Assembly: GCA_023053685.1 (NCBI GenBank)
Contig: JALIGW010000010.1
Location: 7,850,596-7,914,595, forward strand
Source: Diadophis punctatus similis
Lineage: Eukaryota; Chordata; Lepidosauria; Squamata; Dipsadidae
Direction of reading: 5' to 3'
DNA: 64,000 nt
Shown here: positions 33,512 to 43,665 of the stretch, piece after piece
Position numbering within the stretch: the first letter of the stretch is position 1
How the letters are laid out: each line of letters opens with the position of its first letter
Notes under the pieces: generated by a model
Seen by the model: the letters and a program-made list of their open reading frames with translations, nothing else
Database searches by the model: none
Told to the model about the DNA's origin: nothing
Position numbers and translations under genes: made by a program

Positions 33512-36500
33512 CAGGGGTGGGTTCTATTTTTTTACTACCGGTTCTGTGGGTGTGGCTTATTTTGTGGGTGTGACTTCATGGTCATGTGACAGTAGGCGTG
33601 ACTTCATGGCCATGTGACTGGGTGGGTGTGGCTAGGTGGCCATGTGACTGGGTAGGCATGGCCAATTTAGCAGTCCATTTTGCCAATTTAGCAGTCCATT
33701 AAACAATACACACAAATTAAACTTTAATTTGTTTTGCTCCTGGGGGTGTTTTATTTGCTTTTGTTTGCATGTTGCTCTTTTGGTTGACTTTTCTTTTTAC
33801 TAGATCGTTTTTTAAGTTGTTTAGGAGTCTAGTGGTCCACTTCAGGAAACTTAGTTTTCCAGCAATTTTTCTCAGCCCCAAGGAGCTTACAATCAACAAA
33901 TAGAACAAACCAGGGAAGGCATTGCCTCTCCTTGTTTTGGGTGGGTGGGAGGCAAGGGTCTCAGCCCAAGAACTGGGCCTCCTTAGAGAGGCAAAGGAGC
34001 AGGTTTATGTCTACTCCTGGAAACAGGCACTCCTCAGCAGCAACCTCCTGCATACTTGGGACTATTCCCTAGCCAAGTCCCCCAACCAGCACAGGCTCCT
34101 TTTGCTCTCCCTCTACTGCTGCTCAATGCCAGAACAGACAAGAAGGAAAGGGGGCACTTTTCCTCTGGACTTGATTCCTCTGCCCCCTCCCCAATAGCTC
34201 CCTTGCCAAGATTGTGGCTGAAGCAGCAGCCATGAGACCCAAGCAAGCCCCTTCTGGCACAAGGGCCTCCTCTGCCTTCCTGAGCTGAGCTAGACTACCA
34301 AGTATAGTAGCCTGCCTGCCCCCTTAATTGGTGGGGGAAGGGAAAATGAGGAATTACTAGACTGGTCTGCCTTCCCAGAAAGTGCTGCCTCTCTCTCCCC
34401 CTCCCCAACCCAGCCCCCAATTTGGCTATTGAAATTAAGGCTGGCTTCCTCTCAGCCCTGCTCTTGATTAGGGAGCCCATAACTCAATCTGAAACCTAGG
34501 AAGAGGGATAGGGGAGCACGGGAGATGTGCTTGCATTTTCCAATTAAGAAAACTTAAAATCTACAATGCTGCTTTATTCAGAATGCTGCGCCAAAACCTT
34601 TTTCTTGAGCAGGTAGGAGGAAAGCCACCTTTAATGCAGGACCAGGGGATTTGGCTGTTGCAAGGCACTTTGGGGAAGAGCCAGGGAGGGTTCTGATGCC
34701 GCTGTCTCCCGCACGCTCCCTTCCCTCTTTGCCGCCGACCTGGCCACAGTCTTAAAGATTGGGAGCACTGCACAGGAAGAGAAAAGGCAGCAAAACTTGC
34801 AAGAGTGGAGATAGGAGAGCAAAACAAGCAAGTGAACCTTCGGCCTGCTGGCTGGCCTCTTTATTTCCTCTCGCTCCCAAGGAAAGTCCTCTGGAACGGC
34901 AGCAGCAGCACACGTGGCTGCAAGAGAAAGAGAGGCCAGGTGAGACCCAGACGCTTTCCGGCTTCCCTCGTCACAGAAGCATCAATCCTGCACTCTCTTG
35001 TCTCTGTTAGCAGCTGCCCCCTTCTCCCTCTCCCTCTTCCCTCCTGGGCGATCCTGTGTGAAAAACAGGGTGGCTGCTAGCAAAGAGGGGAGAGTGAGGG
35101 GTTGATGCTTCTGTGACAAGGGGAGCTGGAAAGCGTCTGGGTCTCACCCAGCCTCCCTTCCTCTCGCAGCCACATGTGCTGCCGCTGCCATTCCAGAGGG
35201 CTTTCCATGGGAGTGAGGGGGAATAAAGAGGCCATAAAGCAGGTGGGTGCACGGCCACAATTGCTACTAATGTTGTTGCCAAGCTCCTGGAGAGCCACGC
35301 TCATGCTGGCGATCCGGAGGGCAGGGGGAACTGGCTGCTGCCTCCTGGCTCGGGAGCCAGCTGGGGGTGAGCTGGGCAGGGGCGATGGCAACAGCAGAGT
35401 CCGGCACTCGGGCCATGCGGAGCCACTCTGAAAGCAAGCTCTTATATTGGAGAGCTGCCCCCCACCTTCCCTGCCATGCCTGCAACTTTTATCAGGAGGT
35501 GCTGGTTGGCAGGGAGAGGGAAGTGGCTACAAAGGTTGCCGAGCTGGCTCCCTCTCTCCCTGCTGGCCAATGCCTCCCGAAGCGTCTCCTAGGCTGGCAG
35601 AGGCACCGCAGTGTGCACGCTAACCTTGCCCTCCCTGGGCATGGCCGGCCCGCTGCCCATCAGCAAAGACACTCTTTGGGAGGCACTGGCCGGCAGGGAG
35701 AGGGAAGCCAGCCTGGCAAGCTTTGCAGCAACTCTCAGAGTTCCTAGAGGCCAAAGGAAACCGCTTATTTCGCACAAAAACATTGACTCTGTTTCCGGCT
35801 TACCTTCAGAGCTGGCAATGGTGGAGGGGCCTTCACAGCTGTGGCGGGAAACTTCCCAGTGGCCATTGGGATCCCCTGCTGCCAACAGGTTTGGAAACAA
35901 GGCCAACCCGCCAGCCTCGGAAGCATTTTAAGCGCAGTGTTTACTTCAAAATAAATGTATTCTAGGTCACTTTGCACCTGCAGATTTGTTCCAGGGCTGA
36001 GTGGCACTAAAAGAAGGGGGAAGCCTCGACAATATCTCGTCACAACTACGGCTGGCTGTGGAAATGCTAGAAATCCTGCGTGGGGAACAGGCTTTTGAGG
36101 CACCTACCAATCCGACGCCTTTGAGAACCTGCTTCTCGCTCTCCCACGTTTGCTGTTTTTCTCGCGCGCGTTCCCCCCCCCCCCGTGTGTTTGTCGAGAA
36201 GAATGACTCTGGCTTCCAGATCGGGGGAGGCAGTTTTACTTCTAGGGAGGCCCAGCGTTGCTGAGGGCGCATGCGCAGTGCCAAAAATTTGTAAAAAATT
36301 CCCAAAAAAAGAGCCAAAAACAAGATGGTGGTGCATGTGCAGTACTGAGCACTCAGCTTATGCGCATGCGCAGAAGAAAAAAAATCCAAAAAAAAATCCA
36401 AAAAAAATCCAAAAAAAAAATCCAAAAAAAGATGGCGGCATCCACGGACCGGAACCGACAAAACCGGTTCCATGACATCACAGTGACATCAGCAGCGGTT

Positions 36501-36549
36501 TGCTACCGGTTCTATAGAACCGGTGCGAACTGGGAGGAGCCCAGCTCTG
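33512..36549 (+). mobile_element. Long hAT-like element, copy 2 (3.04 kb)
   Basis: It starts CAGGGGTGGGTTCT and ends with the complement of CAGAGCTGGGCTCC. It is flanked by GCTTTATC (33504-33511) and GTTTTATC (36550-36557), an 8-base duplication with one difference. The left subterminal part has the GTGGGTGTGGC/TCATGTGAC repeats and the right part the ACCGGTTC/GAACCGGT palindromes seen in copy 1. The interior has inverted repeats (34840-35010 with 35070-35250; 35497-35530 with 35550-35585) and no transposase. Confidence 0.8.
34840..35250. repeat. ~170-bp inverted repeat within hAT-like copy 2
   Basis: GAAGCATCAATCC and CTGTTAGCAGC on the left pair with GCTGCTAGCAAAGAGG and GGTTGATGCTTC on the right; the outer ends (GGCCTCTTTATT and AATAAAGAGGCC) also pair. 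The loop of about 50 bases is near 35040. Confidence 0.75.
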
Positions 36550-36770
36550 GTTTTATCCCATCTGTATTATTGTATTGTATTCATGGGGTTGCCTTAGAAG
36601 ACCACTTAGAAGTTATAATTGGTCCACAATTCAGCAGTGCAGGTAGTTATGGGCATGCCATAGTATGTGCATTAGAACCAGTACTTCACAAGCTGCACTA
36701 TCCTCCCAATGGGCTCCTGTGTGCAATTAAAATGCTATCATCTAAAAAGCACTTCACAATATAGTGCTGG

Positions 36771-37038
36771 GTTATTTGTTGGGCCATTGAAATCTGATAA
36801 TTTCTACTTTCCCATAAGATCCAACCACAGGATAGGCATAGTCATGTCTTCTAAGTAACAGTATCATATGATGGGACTCAGGAAAATTTCACTCTCTGTC
36901 ACAGAACCTGGCCTGTAAGACAACCTACCCCGAGATGGGGATGGCCCTGATTTTGATGGCCTTTTGTAACATGTTGAAAAACTATCTCTCTCCTCAGCCT
37001 TGAGTTAGGCAGTAAATGAACTTAAGTATAACAGTTTT
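36771..37038. other. Short unassigned AT-rich stretch
   Basis: Nothing recognisable lies between the L2-like remnant and the SINE. Confidence 0.4.
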
Positions 37039-37483
37039 GATGGCACAGTGGTTAGAAAGCAGTATTGCAGGCTATCTCTGCCGACTGCCAGCAGTTTGAT
37101 CCTGACCAGCTCAGGGATGACTCAGCCTTCCATCCTTCCAAGGTTGGTAAAATGAGGACCCAGATTGTTGGGGGACAATATGCTGACTCTGTAAATCGCT
37201 TAGAGAGGGCTGTAAGGTTTACTAAGGTGACCAGATGTCCCGATTTTGGCGGGACAGACCCGCTTTTTAAGGGTTTGTCCCGCGTCCTGCCCGCCCTCTT
37301 AAAAAGTCCCGATTTTTTGAAAGGGGCGAGGGAGGGCTGGGGGGCGGGCTCTCCCCTGCAGGGACGGCCAGCCGCGGCTCATGGGGGGCGAAAGACAAAT
37401 ACAATTTTCGGCGGGCATGGCTTTGCAAGGGCTCTTCACAAGTTTGGCAAGTTTCACAAGAGCCGTTCGCGTGCAGGGCAGTT

Positions 37484-37489
37484 TATAAA
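37484..37489 (+). promoter_or_regulatory. TATA box of the captured HES-like promoter
   Basis: TATAAA within GTTTATAAATAGC lies 231 bases upstream of the HES-like ATG in GC-rich, CpG-rich sequence. An inverted copy is near 38577-38582. Its activity is unknown. Confidence 0.5.
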
Positions 37490-37714
37490 TAGCGGCCGCC
37501 AGGTAGGGAGCCGGCCGGGGTTGCACAGGGCTGGGGGAAGCTCGCTAGCCTGGCAGCTCCGGCCGCAGGAAAGAGCGGGGGGGTGTGCCGTACTGGGAAG
37601 GGCCAGCAGTCGCCGCCGCCTGAGGGGGCCACCCCCCCGCCCGCCCGCCCGCCCGCTTCGCTGCAGGGGACGCTGCACCGGATCCCGAGTCGCGCCTGCT
37701 CTCCCGCGGCCACG

Positions 37715-37822
37715 ATGCCCGCCGACCTGATGGAGAAGAGCTCCTCCTCGCCCGCGGCGGCCATCCCGGCCAGCACCGGAGGAGTCAACGCAGGACGCAC
37801 GCCCGCCGCCGGCCCGAGCTAA
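37715..37822 (+). pseudogene. HES1/HES4-like N-terminal coding fragment (left palindrome arm)
   Basis: HES proteins are Notch-responsive bHLH-Orange repressors. The frame from the ATG at 37715 begins MPADLMEKSSSSP and continues AAAIPAS. I recall this start as that of vertebrate HES1/HES4-type proteins, differing at about 4 of the first 20 positions. After PAS the resemblance fades (VNA is still shared) and the frame ends at 37822, before any bHLH domain. A GCCACG precedes the ATG, and a TATAAA sits 231 bases upstream (37484-37489), consistent with a captured promoter, leader and first-exon start. It encodes no functional repressor. Confidence 0.65.
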
Positions 37823-38236
37823 GAGGCCTGCTGCTGCTGCTGCTGCGGCTGGGCCCCCAGTCCCGGCGGCGGGAAGGCTGCGGCGGCGGCCCCAGCCTGC
37901 TGAGCCAGCGCCGGCCCGAGCCGAGGGCCATGGATGCGACTCCTTCGCTCGGGTCGCCCCGCCCACCGCGACGCCGGCCTTTTCGAGAGGGCGGGGCTGC
38001 ATCAGGCGCCTCTCCACCGTGTCCTTCACCGCCCTCCAGTGCATGCACGGCGCCTGATGCAGCCCCGCCCTCTCGAAAAGGCCGGTGTCACGGTGGGTGG
38101 GGCGGCCCGAGCGAAGGAGTCGCATCCATGGCCCTCGGCTCGGGCCGGCGCTGGCTCAGCAGGCTGGGGCCGCCGCCGCAGCCTTCCCGCCACCGGGACT
38201 GGGGGCCCAGCCGCAGCAGCAGCAGCAGCAGGCCTC

Positions 38237-38344
38237 TCAGCTCGGGCCAGCGGCGGGCGGGCGTCCTGCGTTGACTCCTCCGGCGCTGGCCGGGATGGCC
38301 GCCGCGGGCGAGGAGGAGCTCTTCTCCATCAGGTCGGCGGGCAT
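38237..38344 (-). pseudogene. HES1/HES4-like N-terminal fragment (right palindrome arm)
   Basis: This is the mirror copy of 37715-37822 in the opposite arm. The ATG is the complement of 38342-38344 and the first 20 residues are the same. The TATA complement is at about 38577-38582. The two copies point toward each other. Confidence 0.65.
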
Positions 38345-38638
38345 CGTGGCCGCGGGAGAGCCGGCGCGACTCGGGATCCGGTGCAGCGTCCCCTGCAGCG
38401 AAGCGGGCGGGCGGGTGGGCGGGGGGGTGGGGGGGTGGCCCCCTCAGGCGGCGGCGACTGCTGGCCCTTCCCAGTACGGCACCCCCCCCGCTCTTTCCTG
38501 CGGCCGGAGCTGCCGGGCTAGCGAGCCTCCCCCAGCCCTGTGCAACCCCGGCCGGCTCCCTACCTGGCGGCCGCTATTTATAAACTGCCCTGCACGCGAA
38601 CGGCTCTTGTGAAACGACATTAGCGGTCTTTTGCCCTC

Positions 38639-38668
38639 TGCGCATGCGCAGCGTTCTGCGCATGCGCA
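38639..38668. promoter_or_regulatory. Paired NRF1-type palindromes
   Basis: Two copies of TGCGCATGCGCA (38639-38650 and 38657-38668) are spaced six bases apart at the end of the palindromic element. The motif equals the NRF1 consensus. It recurs in both long hAT-like elements (14659, 15432, 36267, 36361). Confidence 0.6.
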
Positions 38669-38800
38669 GAGGGCAAAACCCGGCGTCCAGGCGGCCCCGC
38701 CCCCCGTCGGTGTCCCGCTTAAAAAAAAAAAATCTGGTCACTTTACTGTAAAGCAATGTGAAGTGGTATATAAGTTTAAGTGTTGTTCCTATTAGAATAG

Positions 38801-39727
38801 CAAATATGGTTGGCTTGAGATGTGATTGTTTTTTCTTTTTTCTTTTTGTTATTTTATTTATATTTATTTTGCTATTAGCCACTGAGATTTACAACTATGA
38901 GTTGGGCAGCCATACAAATTGATTAAGTAAATGAATAAATAAAGCCAGGTGAGGAAACTCAACTGCATTTCTTATATCGACTAGGAGCTTGTTTTATATA
39001 GTAACAAGATTTTATAGCCTCTATAAAATTTTACAGATTTTATAGGGTTGAATAAATCATATTTGACTGTCTTGGCTACCAAAACTTATTTTGGGGAAAT
39101 GCCTTGGCTACCAAAGTTTGTCCATTCCTGGTCAATAAGGTAATTGGGAAAATTTACCTTAAAATGTGAAGCAAACAAATATTTCCTCCAATTCCTAGTT
39201 TCTTCAAGATTATTTCTCAAGGTAGAATATGTAAAGTTATAGAGTTTATGAGAATTAAATAGGCCTCAATAAGATGTTTAATGAAAGGATTGAGGTAAAG
39301 TAGAGAATCTTGAAAACTATGGTAGGAATTTCAGGCCCTCTTATATTAGTGAATTTATTCAAGTGGAATGGAATCAGTAATTTGAAGCCAGACAATGTAT
39401 CAAGGGAGGTATGTTGTCTCCCAAATATGTGACTGAGAGACTTACTAAAATAATTAAGCCTATTATCTTTTTCTTTTCTTTCATGGGGGCATGAATCATA
39501 CAACAAAGACCCTGAAAACAATATCAAGAGACTATGAATAGCAAGGTATGAAAGCCAAAGAGATGGGAGCACAGGTGGTGTTTCATCTGTACTTCCAATG
39601 GAACGACAAAATTTAATGAGGGAGCAGAGATTTTTAGAAGTAAATAACTTATTTAAAGAATGGTGCCTGTTAAGGAGTTATTGTGCTGTTGAGCACATAC
39701 ACAGCGAAATAGTGATTGTGGTTGTGG
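38801..39727. other. AT-rich intergenic DNA
   Basis: No recognised feature lies between the SINE tail and the copia LTR. The minus-strand frame at 39255-39572 has no family resemblance. Confidence 0.45.
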
Positions 39728-40210
39728 TGTTGCAGTTTGATATGAATGCTATTCAGTCAATTAACAGAATACATTTAGTATTTACAAATAGTTTATTTAA
39801 AGTAGTAGCAAAGTTCAATAGGAAGTCCAAGTCATACACAGTAAGTCAGTCAATGCAAAGAATCTTCTTCTTGCCTATCTTTGTTTTAACTAACAAACAA
39901 AGATTACAGCTAACAATCAATTCTACACTATCACAGATAGTTACTATTTTCACAGCATCTCTTCACAGTAATTTCACACAGTCACAAAGCAATTACTCAT
40001 CAGTAAAGCAGTAGAGTTAATCAGCAGAGAGTCAGCACTCCAGAACACACCTTCAAACACACACAGAGCATTAATCACCATTCTGAGCATGCTCTCTTGC
40101 TTCCTTATATAGTAATCAGCCTTCAATGCAGTTAAAGCAATATACACATAACATTGATTTGTGGCTTGTTCATATATTAGCAAACCAATCGTTTGAACAG
40201 GGTTCTAACA
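39728..40210 (-). repeat. 3' LTR of the Ty1/copia element
   Basis: The 483-base LTR has TGTTGCAG...TTCTAACA ends, a CTATATAAGG TATA box and AATAAAC on the minus strand. A polypurine tract (minus strand of 40211-40222, AAAGGGGAGAA) adjoins its internal side. Confidence 0.8.
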
Positions 40211-41039
40211 TTCTCCCCTTTGGGTTGTTAATATATAACTCACAATCTTAGATTATAACCTTCACAACTTTCTTTATGTCTTACAGCACTTTGTGCTTTC
40301 ATAAAATGATCTGCCATATTATATTCACTTATACAATACTCTAACTTAATCGTTTTACTCTGTACACATTAAGATATCTTAGATCTGTATGTTTTTATCT
40401 CGTTTTCATGCCAATGTTTGTTGCCATATTAATTGCAGCTTGATTATCTTCAAATACATTGATTGGTTCATTTACAACAATTCCCATGTCTTTACACAAT
40501 TGTTTGTAATAAATAAGCTCTGTACATCTTAGGGATAAATACAAAAATTCAGCCTCCATCATAGACATACTGACCTCCAACTAATCAACATATTTCCTAA
40601 CAATATAACAATTCCTGATGTTGACTTTCGTGTAACTCTGTCTGTTGCAAAACTAGCATCTGCATATGCCTTTAAATCAAGTTCTGACCTTGGTTCTAGA
40701 TAAAGTGAATAATACATTGTTTGTTTTAAATATCTCAATACATGCTTTGCTGCATTCCAATGTCTTTCACAAGGCTCTGCGTTATATCTTGCTAACTGAT
40801 TTACGCTATATGATATATCTGGTCTCGACCAGTTCGCCAGATACGATAAGCTACCAATTAACGGTTGATATATGTTTTTATCAAACTTTGAATCAGTTAC
40901 CTCACTATGCTGAAACTCAGTACTCATAGGAGTTTTGGCTTCTTTACAATTATCCATATTATAACGCTTTAATAAACTATTTATTTTCTGAACCTGTGAT
41001 ATCTTGAATCCTTTACTTGTTCTAGTAATATCTAGACCT
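40211..41039 (-). pseudogene. Copia RT C-terminus and RNase H
   Basis: The minus-strand frame 40957-40559 has IGSLSYLANWSRPDISYSV, KHVLRYLKQT and YADASFATDR, and 40580-40395 has EDNQAAINMA: copia RNase H landmarks. Downstream, in another frame, EYCISEYNMADHFMKA (about 40290-40345) is the usual C-terminal end before the polypurine tract. At least one frameshift near 40570 separates the pieces. Confidence 0.85.
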
Positions 41040-41059
41040 TAATTAATTAATTAATTAAT

Positions 41060-41090
<31 letters not shown>

Positions 41091-42715
41091 TTTGGTCGTT
41101 TTTATATGCCGCCCCACTCCTGTAGGACTCAGGGCGGCGTACAACATAATACAAAACAATTTATTAAGAAAAACGACACAAATGATTAAAAGAATTACAA
41201 AAAATTAAAAACAAAAACACACCAACATTCACACATGGGGGGATTGATCTTATTCTCCCCCTGCCTACCGTAAGAGCCATGTTTTCACGGCTTTATGGAA
41301 GGCCAGTATGGTGGGGATAGTCCTGATCTCGGGGGGGGGAGTTGGTTCCAGAGAGATGGGACTCCCACAGAGAAGGCTCTCCCCGCGGTCCCGCCAACCG
41401 ACATTGTTTGGTTGATGGGACCTGGAGGAGACCAACTCTGTGGGATCTAACCGGTCGTAGGGAGGTATGCTGTAGAATGCGGTCCCGGCGGTAACCTGGC
41501 CCTGAGCCATGTAGGGCTTTAAAGGTTAAAACCAACACCTTAATTGCGTCCAGGGACTAATGGGCTGCCAATGCAGCTGGTGGAGAATAGGTGTTATGTG
41601 GGTGTATCTGGGGACACCCACCACAGCTCGCGCAGCTGCATTTTGCACCAATTGCAGTCTCCGGATACTCTTCAAGGGTAGCCCCATGTAGAGCATGTTA
41701 CAGTAGTCCAGCCATGAGGTGATGAGGGCATGAGTGATCGTGAATAAGGCCTCTCTTTCCAGGTAGGGTCGCAATTGGTGCACCAGGCGAACCTGTGCAA
41801 AGGTCCCCCTAGCCACAGCCAACAGATGTTACTCCAATTTTAGCTGTGGATCTAGGAGAACACCCAAATCCTGTTCTGAGGGAGTTAATTTCTTTCCCCC
41901 AAGAATCAAGGAGGGGCAATCAACATAATCCCTGGGAGGCAATACCCATAGCCACTCAGTCTTGTCAGGGTTGAGCCTGAGCCTGTTCATTCCCATCCAG
42001 ACCCTAACATCGTCCAGCCATCGGCACATTACATCCACTGCTTCCCTGGATTGAGACGGGGTGGAGATGTACAGCTGGGTGTCATCAGCATATTGCTGGC
42101 ACCTCACCCCGTGTCGTCGGATGATCTCACCCAGTGGTCTCATGTAGATGTTAAATAGGATGGGCGAGAGGACCGAGCCCTGAGGCACCCCGCAAAGCAG
42201 GGGCCTAGGGCTCGACCTCTGCCCCCCCATCAACACCAACTGCATCCTATCGGCGAGGTAGGAGGAGAACCACCGCAGAACGGTGCCTCCCATCTCACCG
42301 AGTTGGCGCAGAAGGATACCATGGTCAATGGTATTTAACGCCGCTGAGAGGTCAAGTAGCACCAGGATGGAGGAATAACCCCCATCCCAGGCTCGCCAGA
42401 GATCATCCATCAGGGCGACCAAAGCAGTTTCCATGCTATAGCCGAGCCTGAAGCCCGATTCAAAGGGATCTAGATAATCAGTGTCATCCAATAACCGTCG
42501 GAGTTGGAGCGCCACCACTTTCTCAACAACCTTACCCAGGAAGGACAGGTTGGAGACTGGATGGAAGTTCTTTAAATCCGCTGGATCCAGGGAAGGCTTC
42601 TTGAGGAGGGGCTGCACCACCGCAACTTTTAAGGGTTGCAGCATGGATCCCTCTCTCAAAGAAGCATTCACAATCACCTGTATCCAGCCACGTGAAACCT
42701 CCCTGCAGGTTTAGC
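41040..42715 (-). mobile_element. L2-like (CR1-superfamily) LINE inserted in copia RT
   Basis: The minus-strand element is 5'-truncated at about 42715. It ends in GCCGCCCTGAGTCCTACAGG-type sequence (complement of 41106-41125) and an AAAT-repeat tail (41040-41094). A chunk of copia RT codons is missing between its flanks. Confidence 0.8.
41526..42677 (-). pseudogene. L2-like reverse transcriptase
   Basis: The frame 42677-41829 (282 codons) holds LKNFHPVSNLSFLGKVVEKV, LLDLSAALNTIDH, CGVPQGSVLSPILFNIYM and the catalytic QQYADDTQLYIS. It continues to the WMGMNRLRLNPDKTEWLWVL region. The C-terminal FAQVRLVHQLRPYLEREALF to AVVGVPRYTHITP part is in a second frame (41822-41526). The endonuclease is absent. 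Family: the CR1/L2 group, judged by these blocks. Confidence 0.8.
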
Positions 42716-43056
42716 AACAATTACAATATCATCTGTAAATAATAACAATAAAGTAATTTCACCATCCTTTTCTTTCTTAAATAAACATGGATCAGCTAAA
42801 CCAGCATTAAATCCCAATTTTTACTAATTCACTAACAATGCATCAGTTCCATTCATATCCAGCCTGTCTTAATCCATATAAACTCTTGTTTAATTTCCAA
42901 TACCCTTTACCATTGTCATTTAATCCTGGTGGTTTTCTCATATATATTTCATGCTGTAGCTTTGCATGTAAATTAGCTGTCTCTACATCAACATGATGTA
43001 CCACACTTTTATTTCTAGCTGCCCACACTAACGCTGCCCTCAAAGTACTAGCCTTA
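42716..43056 (-). pseudogene. Copia reverse transcriptase core
   Basis: The minus strand has VVHHVDVETANLHAKLQHEI, YMRKPPGLNDNGKGYWKLNK and SLYGLRQAGYEWN in one frame. In another frame just before the L2 insertion is FTDDIVIVAK, the equivalent of the YVDD box. These are copia RT motifs in order. A stop separates them. Confidence 0.85.
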
Positions 43057-43665
43057 AGGGCTTCTGGTTTGGCTCCGCTTTCTCCGAGGACGCTCCCCGT
43101 TGAGCGCCGGTCCCGGGCACCGTTCAAGCCGCCAGAACAGCTGACAAACAGCTGACTGGCGGCTGAAAACCCCCTCCCCGGGCAAAGGGGAGGGTGAAGA
43201 GCAGGCAGGCACAGGTAGAGTCCCCCAAGTGTACCAGGAGGACATCCTGGGGTGCGAAGGGCGAGGGCTCCCTGGAATCCTGTCAGCAGCTCCGGACCTG
43301 GGGACATCTCCACTTTTTAGCAGAGCAAGAAGATCATGACCAACCCTGCTTTAAAGGATTGATTTCAATTTTGGCAGAGGAGCAGCAGAAAAAGCCAGGA
43401 GACAAGCTGGGCAAGTAACCATACTTAACTCTATGTTGACTCTCATTCCGGAAGATACAAATTAGCAAGCTGTTTTAAAATGGCGATTGAAGTCTGAAAG
43501 GGCGTGGAAAAGTGAAAGTTACAAAGAAAGTTTTGTTTTCCTAGCAGGCTTATGCAGGAGAACCTCTGACTTTAATCTTGATTTGGAGTTTGATTTTGAG
43601 GAATTCTTCTTTTTGACATTGAATAAAAGCAATTTGGAATAACAAAAAGATCTATTTAAAGTCAA

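Larger units (their letters stand above)
33090..36770 (+). mobile_element. Old L2-like LINE split by a hAT-like element
   Basis: Before the insertion (about 33090-33511) the plus strand has a decayed RT catalytic region (YSDDINLYIST near 33150) and RTFAQICLVHQL (about 33428). After it (36558-36770) the reading continues with YYCIVFMGLP and LQLVHNSAV-type pieces in shifting frames. The same blocks occur in order in the younger copies at 41526-42677 and 49389-50129. The element is inactive. Confidence 0.7.
37451..38615. repeat. 1.16-kb near-perfect palindrome
   Basis: Arm 37451-38010 reads as the complement of 38049-38615 with only scattered differences and small indels. The innermost stems are AGAGGGCGGGGCTGCATCAG and its complement; the outermost are GTTTCACAAGAGCCGTTCGC and its complement. 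The spacer is 38011-38048. Confidence 0.9.
37218..38745. mobile_element. Palindromic hAT-like element carrying a captured HES-like gene start
   Basis: The 1,528-base insertion has 8-base duplications (37210-37217 and 38746-38753, 7 of 8 identical) and ends AAGGTGACCAGAT against the complement of AAAGTGACCAGAT. Its core is a GC-rich palindrome with arms 37451-38010 and 38049-38615 around a 38-base loop. Two TGCGCATGCGCA sites lie at 38639-38650 and 38657-38668. No transposase is present, so it is non-autonomous. The arms contain promoter-like and coding-like sequence not expected in a transposon. Confidence 0.8.
37039..38800 (+). mobile_element. Sauria-type SINE split by a palindromic hAT-like element
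   Basis: The left piece (37039-37217) has the tRNA-like head (TGGCACAGTGGTTAG), then GACTCAGCCTTCCATCC, GGTAAAATGAGGACCCAG, ATTGTTGGGGG and CGCTTAGAGAGGGCTGTAA. The right piece (38746 to about 38800) resumes CTGTAAAGCAATGTGAAGTGG and TATATAAGTTTAAGTG. This is the order of the Sauria SINE copy at 51401. The insertion duplicated CTGTAAGG/CTGTAAAG. Confidence 0.85.

Noticed and set aside
33219..33617. 132-aa plus-strand frame as a novel gene
   Set aside because: It begins in a decayed L2-like LINE and ends in the inserted hAT-like element.
37065..37730. 221-aa plus-strand frame across the SINE and palindromic element
   Set aside because: It crosses a SINE/transposon boundary and is a GC-rich chance frame; only the HES-like start at 37715 in another frame has protein similarity.
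37454..38521. Several 80-220 aa frames in the palindrome (Arg/Gly/Ala-rich)
   Set aside because: They are mirror-image GC-rich shadows present in both arms; no family resemblance.
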